Shown here in pieces: positions 53,186-64,000 of a stretch of 64,000 nucleotides of DNA. Under the pieces are notes generated by a model. That model saw nothing but the letters and a program-made list of their open reading frames with translations, was not told the origin of the DNA and made no database searches. A program made the position numbers and the translations under genes. This stretch comes from Aquilaria yunnanensis (Eukaryota > Streptophyta > Magnoliopsida > Malvales > Thymelaeaceae), in NCBI GenBank assembly GCA_039654915.1, contig CM077600.1:39974492-40038491 (forward strand), in the 5' to 3' direction. Within the stretch, counting starts at the first letter, position 1. Each line of letters starts with the position of its first letter.

Positions 53186-54668
53186 TGTGGCAACGTCGGG
53201 TTTTCTGGAGTCGCCATCAATCGGTTTTTTCTTAGGTCGATTGGTCACCTAAAATATAGTCTGCGAGAGTTCGGGGATCGGGAATACGGTTACGCTAAAA
53301 CAATATTGTTAAAACGCCCAAAATTGGCACATTAGTTGATTTTAATTTTGTTTTACTTTGCTTTTAGAAAATATTCAGTTAATTTTCAAACTAGAAATTT
53401 TAACTAAATTAATCGGATGTGAATTTTTGGTAATTAATTTGTATAAAATTTTATACTTCCAAACCATGGACTCTGCCGAGTCATTTGGACACGGAAGATT
53501 TGATTCCGAACCATGGACTCTGCCGAGTCACCCGGACATGGAATTTGACTAAATTTTAAATAATTTAATCCATATCGTAAATATTGATTTCTACCTTTAT
53601 ATTTATTTAATTTGTTTAGTTAAAAAAAGGTTGATATTTTTCAAACCGTAGATCCTGACGGATCATCCGGATATGGAAGTTAATTTAATTTATAGTTAAT
53701 TATTTAATTCTTATTTTTATTAATTATTAGTTTAATTACTAATTCATAATTCTTTTTGTTTATGAAATTTTTAGATTTATTAATAATCTAAAAATTTTAT
53801 TTTTTTATATTTTATATTTTCTTTTCTTTTCTTTTCTTTCTTTTCCTTCCTTTCTTTTCTTTCTTATATTTTTTTTCTTTCTTTTTTTTTTTATTTTTCT
53901 TTTCTTTCTTATCTTTCTTTTCTTTTTCTTATCTTTCTTTTTTTTTTTTTTGAATTTTTTTTCTTGTTTAATGAAGGATATTTATTATTTAAATAATTAC
54001 TCAATTTATAAAAGAATTCAAAAGTAATTAATTTTTTAATAAGAAAGTTAATTAATTAATCTTGAGATTTATTTTATGTTTTAAAAAAATAAATTAATCA
54101 AGAAAGATTTATATTTGTTCTTTTTTATTTAATAAAAGAAATTATTTAATCAAGATCTTTAATAAAGAAACCAAAAAAAAATGTATATTTTAAAAATAAA
54201 AGAAAAGACTTAATATTTTATTTGATAAAAGGTGAATCAAAAATCAATTATTCAATCAAAATTTTATTTATTTAATAAAGGAATACAAAAAATTTATATA
54301 TATAAAAAAGTTTTAATATTTTATTTTTTTTATTTTGTTTTGATAAAGGATTAACCAAAAGTAATTATTTAAATAAGAAAACCAAAACATTTATATGTAT
54401 ATTTTAAATAAAAAAGAAAAGTCTTGATATTTATTTAATTTGTTTTGAATAAAAGATTAACTAAAAAGTAATTATTTTAATTAAAATTTTATGTATAAAA
54501 AAATTTATATGTATATTTTAAAAATAAAAAAAATCTTAATAAAGAATTAACCAAAAGTGATTATTTAAGAAAAGAAACTAAGAATTTTATGTATATAAAA
54601 GTCTTGATATTTATTTGTTTTGTTTTTTATAGAAACTTAACCAAAAGTGATTATTTAAGAAAAGAAAC
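53186..54668 (-). repeat. Truncated LTR of the A/C family in inverted orientation
   Basis: Begins TGTGGCAACGTCGGG, matching the GCCACA end of the other LTRs, and includes motifs with GGACTCTGCCGAGTC (53465-53530) and a TTTCT tract (53821-53960). It stops inside ~115-bp AT-rich repeats, where copy C begins. No primer-binding site adjoins 53186, so it is a 3' or solo LTR, most likely interrupted by copy C. Confidence 0.8.
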
Positions 54669-57468
54669 TGTTGACACCCAATTTCGTCCGACCATAAAAA
54701 ATTTTTTTAAAAGAAATTAAATAAAAGAAATTAAAAAATTATTATTTTTATTATTATTATTATTACTAAAAATTTTAATTAGTTTAAAATACATTTTTGT
54801 TTTGTGAAGATTTGATTTAAAATGATATATGTGTGTATTTGAAAGAAAAAAAGAAAACTCCAAAAAAAATGGCAAAATTTAAAAGTTTGAGGTAAAAATG
54901 ACAAAATTAAGAAGTTTCAGGCAAAATTGACAAATTCTGAAAGTTCCAGGAGCATTTAGTAGTTTGTCACATAAAATTTTGAGCCTGCCGACGTTTCTGG
55001 CCCAAATTGACAGAAAACGACAAAATTGTCAAAATCAGAAGCTTCAGGAACTTATCCAGAGGCTGAGAGACGTAAAGGACTAAAATTGTCATTTTACCAA
55101 TTTAAGAGATAAGTTTGAAATTTTTTATTAATTTATTCATCAACATTTCAGCTAAACTTCCTCTATAAATAGTCCCCCAAATTTTGTGCTGAACACAGAA
55201 AAAAATAGAGGAAAAGCTTAGAGCTCCGTTTTAGGAAAAGAAAAAATTACAGCTAAAAGTCCCTGGCTCTCCTCCCTTTTCCCAGAAAAGCCTAAAACTT
55301 CCATCTGTTTACATAAACACCATCTTCTTCCTCTTTCTGCCAATTTTTTTCCCATACCCCGTCGCCGTTTCCAGTTTTTTTTTTTTTTTCGCGTTTTTCG
55401 TCCCAGGAAATTCAAAAATTTTAACTTTCAGGTAAAACTCATCTTTAGTCCTTTATCTTTTCAATTTCTTTCTCTTTGGTTACTAACCTTTTATTTTGTT
55501 CTTGCAGAAAGAAAAAAACTAATTACTAACTCTTTTAATCTTTATTTGTTTATTTATTATTTATTGTTGTTATTATTGCTAACTTTTTATTCTTGTTATT
55601 ATTGTTACTAACTTACTAACCTTACTAACCTTTTATTATTGTTATAATTGTTACTAACTTACTAACTTACTAACCTTTTATTTTTATTATTGTTATTAAC
55701 AACTAACTTTACTAACTTTGCTAATTTTTATTATTGTTGCTATTATTATTGTGTTATTAAAGTGGATGGCTAAAAAACCCCACTTTATTATTATTAATTG
55801 TCTATTTTTTTTTTTGTGATTAAATTTATTTCACTTTTAATTTTTTATAAAATAATAATAATAATAAAAAGAAAGAAGAATTTTATGTATAATTATTAAG
55901 GCTAATAAAAATCATTTTTAGAAAAAGCTAATTATCTTTTATTATTTTGGAATACAAGTTTTTTATTATTTAACTTTTTATTCCTTTTATTAAAATTAAA
56001 TAAACATAAGTAAATAATCACAAAACAAAAAATAAAAAAATACAAATCATTTCTTTTTAAATATATCTTTACAAGTAGCAATAATTAAAATTTAATAAAA
56101 ACAATAATAAAAATCCAATAAAATTATGATTAAGTTTAATAATTAATTAAATAATTAAAAATTAAAATTTAATAAAAATTAAACTCCATGTCCAAATGAT
56201 CCGCCAGGATCTAATGGTTTGGAGAATTAAATTTTTTTTTAAAAAAATATAAAATATAAAATTAATTTTAATAGTTATTTTTTTTATTCAGTAAAAATAA
56301 TAAAAATTAAAATAAAATCTTTCTTTAATAAAAGAAGCATATGAAAAATCAAAACTTTTCTTTTATGTTTAAAATATACATATAAATTTTTGGTTTTCTT
56401 TATTAAATAAATAAAATATTAATTAAATAATTACTTTTGGTTAATCTTTTATTCAAAATAAATTATATAAATATCAAGACTTTTTCTTTTATTTTTAATA
56501 TACATATAAATCCTTAGTTTTTTTTAATAAAATCTTGATTAAATAATTACTCTTTGATTATTCTTTTATCAAATAAATAGAATAAACATAAAATAAATGT
56601 CAACTCTTTAATTTCTTTAAAGATTTTTTATATTAAATATTTAAAAATTACTTTTTGATTCTTTTATAAATTGAGTAATTATTTAAATAATAAATATCTT
56701 TCATTAAACAAATAATCTTTCAAAACAAAACTAAAAGAAAAAAAAAGTAAAATAAAAGAAAAGAAAAGAAAGAAAAGAAAAGAAAGAAAAGAAAGAAAAG
56801 TAAAAGAAAGAAAAGAAGAACAAGCAAAAGAATAAACAAAAATTGAAAAATAAGAAAAACAAAAGAAAAATATAAAATATAAAAAAAAAAAAGGGAAATG
56901 AATAAATTTTTTTTAGTCAACATTAAAAGATCCTTAACAATTAATTTCATAATTAAATAATTAACAAATAAATTAAATTAATTTCCATATCCGGATGATC
57001 CGGCAGGATCTACGGTTTGGAAAATATCAAACTTTCAAAATAAATAAATTAAATAAAAAGATAAAAATCCAAATTTTTACGATATGGATTAAAATTTTGT
57101 CAAATTCCGTGTCCGGGTGACTCGGCAGAGTCCATGGTTCGGAGTTAAATCTTCCGTGTCCGGGTGACTCGGCAGAGTCCATGGTTCAGAAGTATCAAAT
57201 TTTATCCGAACTAATTACCAAAAATCCACATCCAATTAAATAATTTCAATTGAAATTTATGTGTTGAAAATTAACTGAATTTTTTTTAAAAGCAAAGCAA
57301 AAACAAAAAATTAAAATCAAATAAGGTGCCAATTTTGGGCGCTATAACAAAGTTGTTTTAGCGTAACCGTACTCCCGATCCCCTAACTCTCGCAGACCAA
57401 TTTTAAGGTGACCAATCGACCTAAGAAAATTGATTGGTGGCGACTCCAAAAACCCGCACGTTGCCACA
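54669..57468 (+). repeat. 5' LTR of copy C (2800 bp)
   Basis: TGTTGACACCC...GTTGCCACA. It has a TATA box at 55163-55172 (CTATAAATAG), a possible small intron (CAG|GTAAAACT at about 55430, TTCTTGCAG at about 55507), GAAAA-rich tract 56740-56875, and the motifs with GACTCGGCAGAGTCC (57118-57185). Same type as LTR A. Confidence 0.9.
55163..55172 (+). promoter_or_regulatory. LTR promoter TATA box (copy C)
   Basis: CTATAAATAG in CCTCTATAAATAGTCCCCC, matching copy A. Confidence 0.65.
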
Positions 57469-57471
57469 GCT

Positions 57472-57490
57472 TGGCGACTCCACTGGGGAC
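57472..57490 (+). other. Primer-binding site (copy C)
   Basis: TGGCGACTCCACTGGGGAC, three bases after the LTR. Primer tRNA not identified. Confidence 0.85.
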
Positions 57491-57604
57491 TCCACGTTAG
57501 TGAGTCGAGCCTAAAGTTGATTTGTTTTGATTTACTTTGATTTACTATTATGTGGATTTATGTATTATATTTACTTAAGTAAACATGCATAATGCATTCA
57601 CAAA

Positions 57605-57805
57605 ATGAAGCTCTATACCCGAGCTTCCTTAAATCAAACACGATTCTTTCTAAGCGAAATTGGTGTTGCTGTCCTTGTGAGGCCACGGTCTCCAAGCCTT
57701 CACCGGTTTCAAAGTAGCAAAGTAGTGTATTGCCTTCTGAGACGGTTAGTCTCTGCATGGGCCCACGAAAAGCTACGACTCGAATTAATCCATTCCTTAC
57801 ATTAA
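57605..57805 (+). CDS. Conserved 66-codon leader ORF (copy C)
   Basis: MKLYTRASLNQTRFFLSEIG start; 115 nt after the primer-binding site and ~645 nt before gag. See the copies at 10531 and 46435. Confidence 0.3.
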   Translation: MKLYTRASLNQTRFFLSEIGVAVLVRPRSPSLHRFQSSKVVYCLLRRLVSAWAHEKLRLELIHSLH

Positions 57806-57827
57806 CCCTAGAGGGTAAGGAATCGGG

Positions 57828-57850
57828 CCGTCACTATGATTTAGTGACGG
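57828..57850 (+). promoter_or_regulatory. Leader stem-loop (copy C)
   Basis: CCGTCACTA-TGATT-TAGTGACGG, conserved in all copies. Confidence 0.45.
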
Positions 57851-58189
57851 GATTCGGGAACTATCCCTTGCCTTTTTGATAAGCCACCTTATGCATATAG
57901 AACTCCCCACTTGACCATAGAACTGACCATAGAATTTCTACCATTTTACCAACGCCATAAACATATCCTTGTTATGCTGTGTTGTTACTCTACACTTTTC
58001 TTCGTATGGTTTTAACTTGTTTATCCATAATACTTCATGAGTTGTTAATTTCTATTTAACTTATTAATAACCTTATCTTTCTTGTGCAATTATTCTTCAT
58101 GCATCAAAACCACGCATCAAATTATGCTAACTTTTTGGTCTTTATAATGACAACTAAAAGTTTTGAAGTTTCACAATAGTTGATAATCA

Positions 58190-58380
58190 AGCTCACTCAT
58201 TGCATACATCCATTACATCAATCACGTTCATATAAAGTCTGATAAAAACATAATCTCACTTTATATTGCATGCATCCATTACATCAATCACGTGCATACA
58301 AAGTCTGATAAAAACATAATCTCACATTGCATGCATGCATTCATTGCATCAATCACATACATGTAGAGTCTAATAAAATA
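58190..58380. repeat. Leader ~56-bp repeats (copy C, about three units)
   Basis: Units with TTGCATGCATCCATTACATC and AATCACGTGCATA, the family at 9720-10150. Confidence 0.8.
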
Positions 58381-58449
58381 AATCTTACTTTAAAAAGGGG
58401 TAAAATTGGACCTCAACGCCGATATCCAACTCAGCTCCAAACAAGATTA

Positions 58450-60354
58450 ATGGCAGAACAAGCCGAAGGACGTCTCATGGAGATGGAGTCCAAGATTGAA
58501 AGTATGGAAGAACAAATGAGACAATTGATGGAAATAATCAAAGGGAAAGCAACTCAAGTTCCCATCAAAGAAGTACAAGATCCCACTTATCCTCCGGGAT
58601 TCACCCCACAACGAGTCTCAGTCCAAGAAAACCTGTTTCAGGAACCAGGACAGTCTGCTAGTGTTCACCTGAAACAAGACACTGTGTATGAAGAGAAGAA
58701 GACACCACCAAAGGAAGAAGGAGAATCTCAAAAACTCGAAACTATAGAGAAGAGACTGCGAGCCATTGAAGGAGGTAATATATTCGGATCTCTCTCAGTG
58801 GATGACCTCTGTTTAGTGCCAGACGTCGTAATCCCTTGGGACTTTAAGGTGCCAGATTTCGTGAAATACGATGGAACGAGTGATCCCATCACTCACATCA
58901 CATTGTTTATAAGGAGACTACAACCACTCACAAAAGATGAAAATGTGTGGATTGCACTTTTTTAGGAAAGCCTCACAAAATCAGCATTACAGTGGTATCT
59001 AAGTCAAGGTCCAAGAAACATTAAAACTTGGAATGACCTTGCTCAGGCCTTCATCGTCAATTATAAACACGTTATGGACTTGGCTCCAGATCGCCAAACT
59101 CTCCAAAACATGGAGAAGAAAAAGCCAGAAACTTTCAAGGAATATGCCCAACGGTGGAGGGACTTAGCTGCACAAGTTCAGCCACCCATGACAGAAAAAG
59201 AAATGGTCACTTTGTTTGTCCAGACACTGAAATACCCATATTATGACAAACTCATTGGCAATTCGGCAACTAATTTCTCCGATGTTGTCATGTCTGGAGA
59301 AAGGATCGAGCATGGGATTAGGACTGGGAAGATTGCTGAGTCCTTTAGTGATCCTATGAAAAGAGGAGGACCATCCAGAACAAAAGATGAAGAAGTACAA
59401 CAAATAGGACGCGAAAGAGGGATTCCCCTCATAGGTACTGTGGCTACCGGTCCTCGCCTATCCTATTCTGCCAAAAGGCCCAATTATTATCCTACCAATA
59501 GGCCCAATGACTATCCTCCCAATATGCCCAATGATTATCCTTCCAATAGGCCTAATGATTATCCTCCCAATAGGCCCAACAATTATCCTCTCAATAGGCC
59601 TAATCAGTTACGGCCACCTGTTCCGACTCCTCTAGTACCCACACGAAGACCAAAAGAAGTTTTTGCACCAATTCCCATGACTTACACTGAGTTGTATCCA
59701 AAACTCATTGAAAGTCAACTTATCCGTCCAATTCCTACAAATCCATTTGGACCCCCATATCCAACGTGGTATGACCCCAACATAACTTACCCATATCATG
59801 ATGGCGTTCCAGGCCATGACTTGGAAAATTGCACAGCATTGAAACGTATAGTCCAACAATTAATCGAATCAAAGTGGTTGAACTTTTCCGATGAACCGAA
59901 CGTCACTCACAATCCATTGCCGCCTCATCAAGAAAAACCAGTCAATATGATAAAAGAACACCGGCTGATGAAAAAGTCAGTCAATGATATCATAACCCCT
60001 CTTAAGCATGTATATTCATGCCTTGTGAAAGAAGGGATTATCATGGGAAAGCCTTCTTTTGGACATGAAGAAGTTGAAGATGAGGAATGGTGCAACTTTC
60101 ATGACAGTAAGAGTCATTTTATCCAAGAATGCTCAGAATTTTGTAAGAATCTGCAAAGACTCATAGACTCATCCCAACTTATCATTTTTATGTCAGATAA
60201 AGATGATGATGTGAATGTGATCATTAAAGAACAAGAAGTCAATGTTATACCAATCTCAAAACCTACTCTTAAGCCGTCAAGTCCCGAGGCCATTCCTCTA
60301 CAAATCAAACAAAACCGAGGTCAAGCTGCTAGGCCTGATGTGATTGGTAATTGA
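58450..60354 (+). pseudogene. gag: Gag polyprotein with one in-frame stop (copy C)
   Basis: Starts MAEQAEGRLMEMESK; the frame is open upstream to 58327, but this ATG matches the start in A and B. TAG at 58963-58965 replaces the CAG of copy A (WIALFQESL), separating a 172-residue head from the Gag core remainder, RPNxYP repeats and two Cys/His knuckles (the first has Tyr for Cys: TYPYHDGVPGHDLENC). It has the full Gag C-terminus lost in A, ending ARPDVIGN, with a clean stop and no protease after it. Confidence 0.88.
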
Positions 60355-60554
60355 AAGTGAAGATTTTGAGCTGGAATTACATTGATTTTGGAAGAGCTCC
60401 AAGTCAGATCTGACCTAACAGTCCGCACACATTTTCGAATGACAGGGAATCCTTTGAATAAACTTGTATCTTTGAAAGCTTGCAAAAGTAATCTAATAGT
60501 AAAAATCTCCTAGATTTAGTCCAGAATCTAGGGTGTAGTCTTTGTTAGATGGAC

Positions 60555-60915
60555 ACCTGGTATTCTTTTTCTGGTACAACAAAAAGATGTAATGCGTGCA
60601 TTCTACTACTTTCCATTTTTACACTCTTTGCCATTATACTATCCATTATTGCTATCACACTTTACTTTTCGACAACAGGTAATTCTTTTTGTTCTCTAAC
60701 AAAAAGATGTTGCGTGTGCATTCTACCACTTTTTAATCCCATTATTACTTCTACACATTCTACCAATTTTTACCAAAAATTCAATTATTACAGCTACACA
60801 TTCTACCACTTCTTACCAAAAATTCCATTTTTTTATATCCATCTTTCACTCCTTTCCATTATACTATCCATTATTGCTATCACACTTTACTTTGAAAACG
60901 ATATTACTCGTGGGT
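60555..60915. repeat. Minisatellite with CATTCTACCA core (copy C)
   Basis: Reverse complement of the 7215-7570 block. The Thr/Tyr-rich frame here (60549-60917) is a translation of the repeat. Confidence 0.75.
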
Positions 60916-61059
60916 GAAAATAAAAAGTTAATGGAAATTTGATAGTAGTGATCTTGAAAGTGCTACCAAATCTAGTAAGAAGGATTTCAAATGTTGCACC
61001 TCAACCCTAAAAAAGAATTCACAGTGAGAAGTCTGAGTTAGCTTCCAAAAAAGGTAGCT

Positions 61060-61390
61060 CTTATATTAAATGGCTTCAATGGCCTCCCAAACTCTTCTTA
61101 ATGCTCAACACAAGAAAAGGTTCTCGCTTCTCTGCAACACAAACTCCAAAAAGAAAGAGAAGTTCATCCCTCCCATCAAAAGGCAACAAGGGAAAATTCA
61201 AAACCAAAAAGGACTGAGAACAAGCACGAGCAAGCAAGGCCACTTGAGTCATCTCACTTCAAGAGAGTTATCAAATATGTTATCACCATAGCTCACAAAA
61301 AAAAAAGGGAAATAAAAAAAAAAGAAAAGAAAAGAAACGAAGCTCAAGTTAGAGCCAAAGAAAGAAAAAAGAAAAAAATTGAGTTATGGA
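61060..61390. repeat. Single unit of ~160-bp repeat and A-rich tract (copy C)
   Basis: Contains CAAGGGAAAATTCAAAACCA and TTGAGTCATCTCACTTCAAG once, whereas copy A has three units. Confidence 0.65.
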
Positions 61391-61559
61391 TTCTAGACTG
61401 AAAACCTGCAAAGGCGGTTTAGAAGATAAAAGCAACCCTCAAGACAAGCGTACATAAAGATTACGACAGTTGGAGGGCAACAGATGAGGTCCAACTTTCT
61501 AGAAAACGTGGCAAGTTTGAGGTCATCACTATTAAATTTTTTACCATAATCAGATCTGC

Positions 61560-61949
61560 TCACGAGTAGTATTAAAAGACCCTTCTTTCACACCACTCAA
61601 ACTTAACTTTACTCAGATCTAATATTTACCTCTTAATATCATTCTCATTCAGCTAAAAGATAGCAACAAAACAAAAAAAAAACATTCAAACTTAATTTTC
61701 CTCACGCCTAACAGTTACCTCTCGATATCATCCTCATTCAGCTAAAAGGCTATCCTTGTGAATCATGTTTATACCTTATTGCCTTGCACAGTTTATGTCT
61801 TCGAGTTGGAAAGGGAAGAATGGCAGGATATTTTAATTAAAAACAAAGACCGTAAATTACTTTGTCAAGCTTTGCAAATTGATGAAAGTTTTTCTTTAAG
61901 GCCAAACCATTATTCATTAATGTGTGTAGACTTAAAAGTAAGGATATAG
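61560..61949 (+). other. Shortened ~120-bp repeat block and conserved open frame (copy C)
   Basis: One TCACGAGTAGTATTAAAAGA unit, then the open frame 61758-61949 that begins at GTG (NHVYTLLPCTVYVFELERE), the orthologue of 5601-5792. Confidence 0.4.
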
Positions 61950-61959
61950 CTTGAGTCTT

Positions 61960-62546
61960 TCTTTAATAAGATGTGGTTCTTGTAAGAAAAATTTATGATC
62001 AAGTGTCATCACAAAGGTCTAGAAATGCTCGACCTTCTGTTAAATTAAAGGGGAGATGATACATTTTATCCACAGAAATACCATATTCAGGGGAGCAAAG
62101 TAGTCTCTACGAAGCGTAAGAGGAGTACTGCCAACAAAAAAGTTCAATAGACAAGGGGGCAAGTCTTATGAATCAAAACATGAGTTCAAGGAAGAGCAAT
62201 CATTCAGATTATAACATGGGGATAAGTAAGTGTCGGCACGGTCACAAGAAAATGGGCAAAGCAGACATTGAAAGTAAAGCCTTTGATGATATCAAATCCA
62301 TGACAATGGATGAGTACCCGAAAGAGATATAAATTATGAGGCGGGCCAACTTTAAAGAAATTGAGGCCAAAATTCAAGAACAAGTCAAAGAAAGGGGATT
62401 TTGAAAAGAGTTGGGCTTTTGAGACAGTGAACAAAAGCTGGAAAGCATAAAGAGATTCAATGATAGTCCAAGAAGGCAATTATAAAGAGGATCCAGTAAA
62501 GCAAAGATATGAAGAACTAGATCAATCCAAAAAATAAAAATAAAAA

Positions 62547-62578
<32 letters not shown>

Positions 62579-62785
62579 AGAACCATCAATTACACATGCT
62601 TTGCATTCATGCATTTCACATCATGCATGCATGACTTTTACATGATAGGAATCAAATGGGAAACACATCCACCGCACCGTTACAGCAGTATAAGCTGAGA
62701 TCTCAATAACATCAGCTCTTACCAATCTATCACTGGATACACAACTAATATGCGGGACCAACCCGCATCAGGAATTCAAGGATAA
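61960..62785. other. Element spacer (copy C), no gene seen
   Basis: Orthologous to 4861-5600 of copy A in reverse, including an A-rich run at 62530-62580. Confidence 0.5.
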
Positions 62786-62789
62786 GGTA

Positions 62790-63115
62790 GACAATATGTC
62801 AAAAGCCTGGAAATCGATTCAATAATCGAGACTACACTTGGAAGGACAGGATTGACGTCAGTTAGTAGTATCCAAGATAAGAGATAGCTATAGCCATGGA
62901 TAAGGCAGATATCAAAAAATATAAAGTAGAGAATATTGTCAAAAGCCTGGCAATTGATTCAATATCGAGGCTACACCTGGAAGGACAGGATTGATGCCAG
63001 CTTAGCAGCATCCAAGATAAGAGATAGTCAAAGATAAGGCAGACATCAAGAAATATTGTCGTTGAAAATTTGTCAAAAGCGGACAATGGATTTAATAATC
63101 GAGGACTGGATCGAC
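62790..63115. repeat. ~145-bp repeats (copy C, about two units)
   Basis: Contains ATCCAAGATAAGAGATAGCT and AATATTGTCAAAAGCCTGG. Directly upstream of the NABP1 promoter region. Confidence 0.8.
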
Positions 63116-63282
63116 GTCAGCTCGATGGAATATAAAAAATATCTATCACATCAAAATGAAGTAGGATCCACTTTTCCGGTTAAGCGGCGAATACGGTACT
63201 CCGTGACTCTCAAGTCGATTTTCTCAGTTACCCATAATAACTGATTCTTTCCTCTCTTCTTTCTTTTACTTCCCTCTAGAAA
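63105..63282 (+). promoter_or_regulatory. NABP1 upstream region (copy C)
   Basis: Contains GATCGACGTCAGCTC (an ACGT/TGACG-type motif), GGAATATAAAAAATATC as a possible TATA (63129-63145), then TTCCGGTTAAGCGGCGAATA and ACTCCGTGACTC, and a pyrimidine-rich leader ending CTAGAAA before the ATG. The CTTTTACTTCCCTCTAG tail also resembles a splice acceptor. Confidence 0.4.
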
Positions 63283-63831
63283 ATGGATCCTACTCTTTCT
63301 GTCTTACGAAAATATTTTCCTTCTCTCCCAATGAACATTCTCAAAAAGATCTACCAAGTTCGCTGTGAACGATTAAGAGTTCTGATGCACAAAGGAATCC
63401 CTGAAGATGTGCGGTGGTTAATCGAAGCCAAGGTTCGTCTGGCAGGTGAAATCACAGAGGCATTTGTGTCTCACATGCCTGGTATAGGCAAAAGCTTTTA
63501 TGCCAAAAAGCGAAGAGCGAAAAGGTTACAAGTCTGCCATAAATATGGACGGTGGACTTGTAATACTAAATGTCGTTCTTTAGGGATGATCTCTGATAAT
63601 CGAGAAGATAAAATACGATTCATTAAGAATGGCCTGAGTAAGGACTCGTTGGATGATATCCAATTGACTCTTGAGACGCATTCTTGTGGATCTGTGCAAC
63701 GTGAACTTCTTGGTTTATGGAGCATTTTTCATGAAGAACGAAACCGTTACAGTCCCGGGAATCTGACTGTAAATGACCCTGTTTGCCAGCTTGTAACAAA
63801 ACTGGATGGGAAGCAAATCCTCGACTCATAG
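63283..63831 (+). CDS. NABP1: betaflexivirus-NABP-like zinc-finger protein, one zinc ligand lost (copy C)
   Basis: 182 residues, open, about nine substitutions from NABP1 of copy A. The basic stretch AKKRRAKRLQVC is kept, but the second zinc Cys is Tyr88 (CHKYGRWTCNTKC), so metal binding is doubtful. Lies about 2.9 kb downstream of gag on the same strand. A second frame overlapping its last 45 nt and running downstream reads KTGWEANPRLIEAVNAVTG. If the window continued, NABP2 would follow from the TATA at 63994. Confidence 0.76.
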   Translation: MDPTLSVLRKYFPSLPMNILKKIYQVRCERLRVLMHKGIPEDVRWLIEAKVRLAGEITEAFVSHMPGIGKSFYAKKRRAKRLQVCHKYGRWTCNTKCRSLGMISDNREDKIRFIKNGLSKDSLDDIQLTLETHSCGSVQRELLGLWSIFHEERNRYSPGNLTVNDPVCQLVTKLDGKQILDS

Positions 63832-63954
63832 AAGCCGTTAATGCCGTTACTGGACGTAAAACCAGTGGAAGATGTGAGCCACAGTCACAATTACTGTACA
63901 TACAGCTTGTTATATTTGGAAAAGTTTACATTTTCTTTTGACAGATGTACATGC

Positions 63955-64000
63955 TCCCCTAAGTGTAATCGACACGTTATCCCTTTTCATCACTATAAAT
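63955..64000 (+). promoter_or_regulatory. Shared upstream module and TATA box of the next cassette (NABP2, copy C)
   Basis: ATCGACACGTTATCCCTTTT followed by CATCACTATAAAT, cut by the window end. Identical in layout to the NABP2 promoters of A and B. Confidence 0.6.

Larger units (their letters stand above)
54669..64000 (+). mobile_element. Copy C of the cargo-carrying LTR retrotransposon (3' part outside window)
   Basis: Plus strand: 5' LTR 54669-57468, primer-binding site 57472-57490, leader, gag with one stop, repeat blocks, NABP1 at 63283-63831, then the TATA box of NABP2 exactly at the window end. Same order as A and B. It interrupts an inverted LTR of its own family; GAAAC precedes it. 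NABP2, NABP3 and LOG should follow beyond 64000. Confidence 0.9.

Noticed and set aside
1..64000. tRNA or rRNA genes
   Set aside because: No cloverleaf-like or rRNA-like stretch noticed by eye; the TGGCGACTCC and TGGTATCAGAGC sites are retroelement primer-binding sites, not tRNA genes.

Overview
This is plant nuclear DNA, probably from a eudicot. It is AT-rich, has GT-AG introns, two GASA/snakin genes, an mTERF-domain gene, and LTR retrotransposons, LINE remnants and MULE-type elements. I cannot name the species.

Layout. Three copies of one large Ty3/gypsy-type LTR retrotransposon dominate the window. Copy A (1-13463, minus strand) is cut by the window start. Copy B (32554-49547, minus strand, 16,994 bp) is complete, with near-identical 2.77-kb LTRs and a perfect AATAA target duplication. 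Copy C (54669-64000, plus strand) is cut by the window end. Between A and B lies host sequence with an mTERF gene (17469-18885), GASA gene 1 (20146-20638), a candidate Pack-MULE (23334-24450) and a Copia element (26092-30853) inserted into a LINE remnant. Between B and C lie GASA gene 2 (50404-51004), another LINE remnant, a candidate solo LTR and a truncated inverted LTR of the A/C family.

The main discovery is the cargo of this element. In its coding direction the order is LTR, primer-binding site, leader with a small ORF and hairpin, gag, several blocks of private tandem repeats, three paralogous ~182-aa zinc-finger genes, a tandem-repeated promoter-like block, an intronless LOG-like cytokinin-activating-enzyme gene, satellite arrays (one carrying a hairpin in every unit), polypurine tract, LTR. 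I see no reverse transcriptase, RNase H or integrase, so it must depend on pol supplied in trans. The zinc-finger proteins have a short N-terminal domain, a basic AKKRRAKR stretch and a C-x2-C-x4-C-x3-C finger, an arrangement I recognise from nucleic-acid-binding proteins of carla-, viti- and trichoviruses (Betaflexiviridae). Each of NABP2, NABP3 and LOG has its own TATA box. This resembles a retrotransposon carrying a small set of independently promoted genes: a possible virus-derived nucleic-acid-binding (perhaps silencing-suppressor) family plus a hormone-activating enzyme. The roles are inference; the structure is read directly.

State of the cargo. NABP1 is open in A and C (C lacks one zinc ligand) and broken in B. 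NABP2 is open in A and B. NABP3 is open in B and truncated in A. LOG is open in B but has G to D in its signature motif; in A the motif is intact but two nonsense codons interrupt it. Gag is nearly complete in A, carries one stop in C, and is internally deleted in B, where a scrap of downstream gag-protease coding remains. The family therefore lost pol by at least two different deletions.
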